Positions 63,641-64,000 of a stretch of 64,000 nucleotides of DNA are shown here, piece by piece. A program made the translations under genes and the position numbers. Under the pieces are notes generated by a model. The model searched no databases. It was not told the DNA's origin and saw nothing but the letters and a program-made list of their open reading frames with translations. The stretch's first letter is position 1. Each line of letters starts with the position of its first letter. Origin of the DNA: Schizophyllum amplum. Taxonomy: Eukaryota > Basidiomycota > Agaricomycetes > Agaricales > Schizophyllaceae. The stretch covers positions 2,914,001 to 2,978,000 of the forward strand of contig VDMD01000002.1 of the NCBI GenBank assembly GCA_007026445.1, written 5' to 3'.

Positions 63641-64000
63641 TCGCTCTGGCGGAGACGCATCCGCCTGCGTCCTGTGAAGGGAGTCAGTTAGCAGATAAAT
63701 CAAAGACAAAAGATAACTCACCGAAAATTGTTCTCCAGCCCACCCGCGTAGCGAAGACGACGCCAAGGCCAAACGAGCGAGATGGCGGCGCCACCACACC
63801 TCCTGTTGCGCCTCGTGCCCCTGCATGCCGATGACGCCGAGATTTACTGGATGCCCTCGACGCGCGTCGCCTCTGAGGGGTGTGCCCGCGTGACGCGCCA
63901 CGTCGACAACATCCCCGACAACATGGCGACGAGGAGGCGAGACTGCAGCTGGGTAAGTAGAGAGCATGACCCGTGTTCTGAGGCATACCTTGAGCACGAC
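63641..64000. other. Edge region, coding on one strand but which is unclear
   Basis: The minus strand shows a consensus intron at 63721-63672 (GTGAGT...GCTAACTGAC...CACAG) and an acceptor ACCCAG at about 63953, with an open block between. The plus strand also has a good ATG at 63782 (MAAPPHLLLRLVPLHADDAE) and stays open to the window end through EIYWMPSTRVASE and RHVDNIPDNMATRRRDCSW, then GTAAGT at 63951. Both readings look protein-like; they cannot both be the main product. Truncated by the window. Confidence 0.35.

Overview
The window looks like nuclear DNA of a basidiomycete fungus, probably an Agaricomycete close to the Polyporales. It is GC- and CpG-rich and gene-dense. Nearly every gene is cut by several 45-60 nt introns with GTRNGT donors, CTRAC-like branch points and YAG acceptors, and the recognisable proteins are fungal: Ssk1, calcineurin B, Erg2, the Swd1 subunit of COMPASS, glucosidase II beta, an MBOAT acyltransferase. 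All exon models were joined by hand. For every complete model given with full confidence the summed exon length is a multiple of three.

Layout. 0-19 kb: the 3' end of ARS2, SSK1, RPL18, a TRA2-like SR factor, the circularly permuted GTPase NUG1, tRNA-Ser, SWD1 and WDR89, so mostly RNA, ribosome and chromatin housekeeping. 19.5-24.5 kb: a 59-residue small gene, then two paralogous anthranilate phosphoribosyltransferase genes separated by an SH3 gene and a tRNA-Ser; a tRNA-Ser(CGA) follows the second. 25-32.5 kb: a His-rich membrane protein, a gene-poor stretch with a probable non-autonomous DNA transposon, an NmrA-like protein and a MARVEL protein. 32.9-47 kb: glucosidase II beta (minus) divergent from RPS25 (plus), then a minus-strand block of FGGY kinase, Pho80-like cyclin, a TFIIS-N-like protein, ERG2 and an ALE1-type acyltransferase. 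An AT-rich, CpG-poor island of about 1.9 kb interrupts this block. 47-53 kb: tRNA-Ser, VPS28, CNB1 and an MFS transporter. 53-64 kb: accessory DNA with degenerate repeats, a 14-exon gene of unknown function, a PPR-like gene with a 16-nt frame interruption, a long perfect inverted repeat, and a minus-strand array of repeated exon-intron cassettes running to the window edge.

The genes form no single pathway. SSK1 and CNB1 belong to stress signalling (HOG and calcineurin). ERG2, ALE1 and GTB1 act in the ER on sterols, phospholipids and glycoproteins. RPL18, RPS25 and NUG1 serve ribosomes. ARS2, TRA2, SWD1 and the tRNA genes serve RNA and chromatin. The least explained parts are the cassette array at 61.9-64 kb, the 53.8-57.5 kb gene, and the TRP4 duplication.
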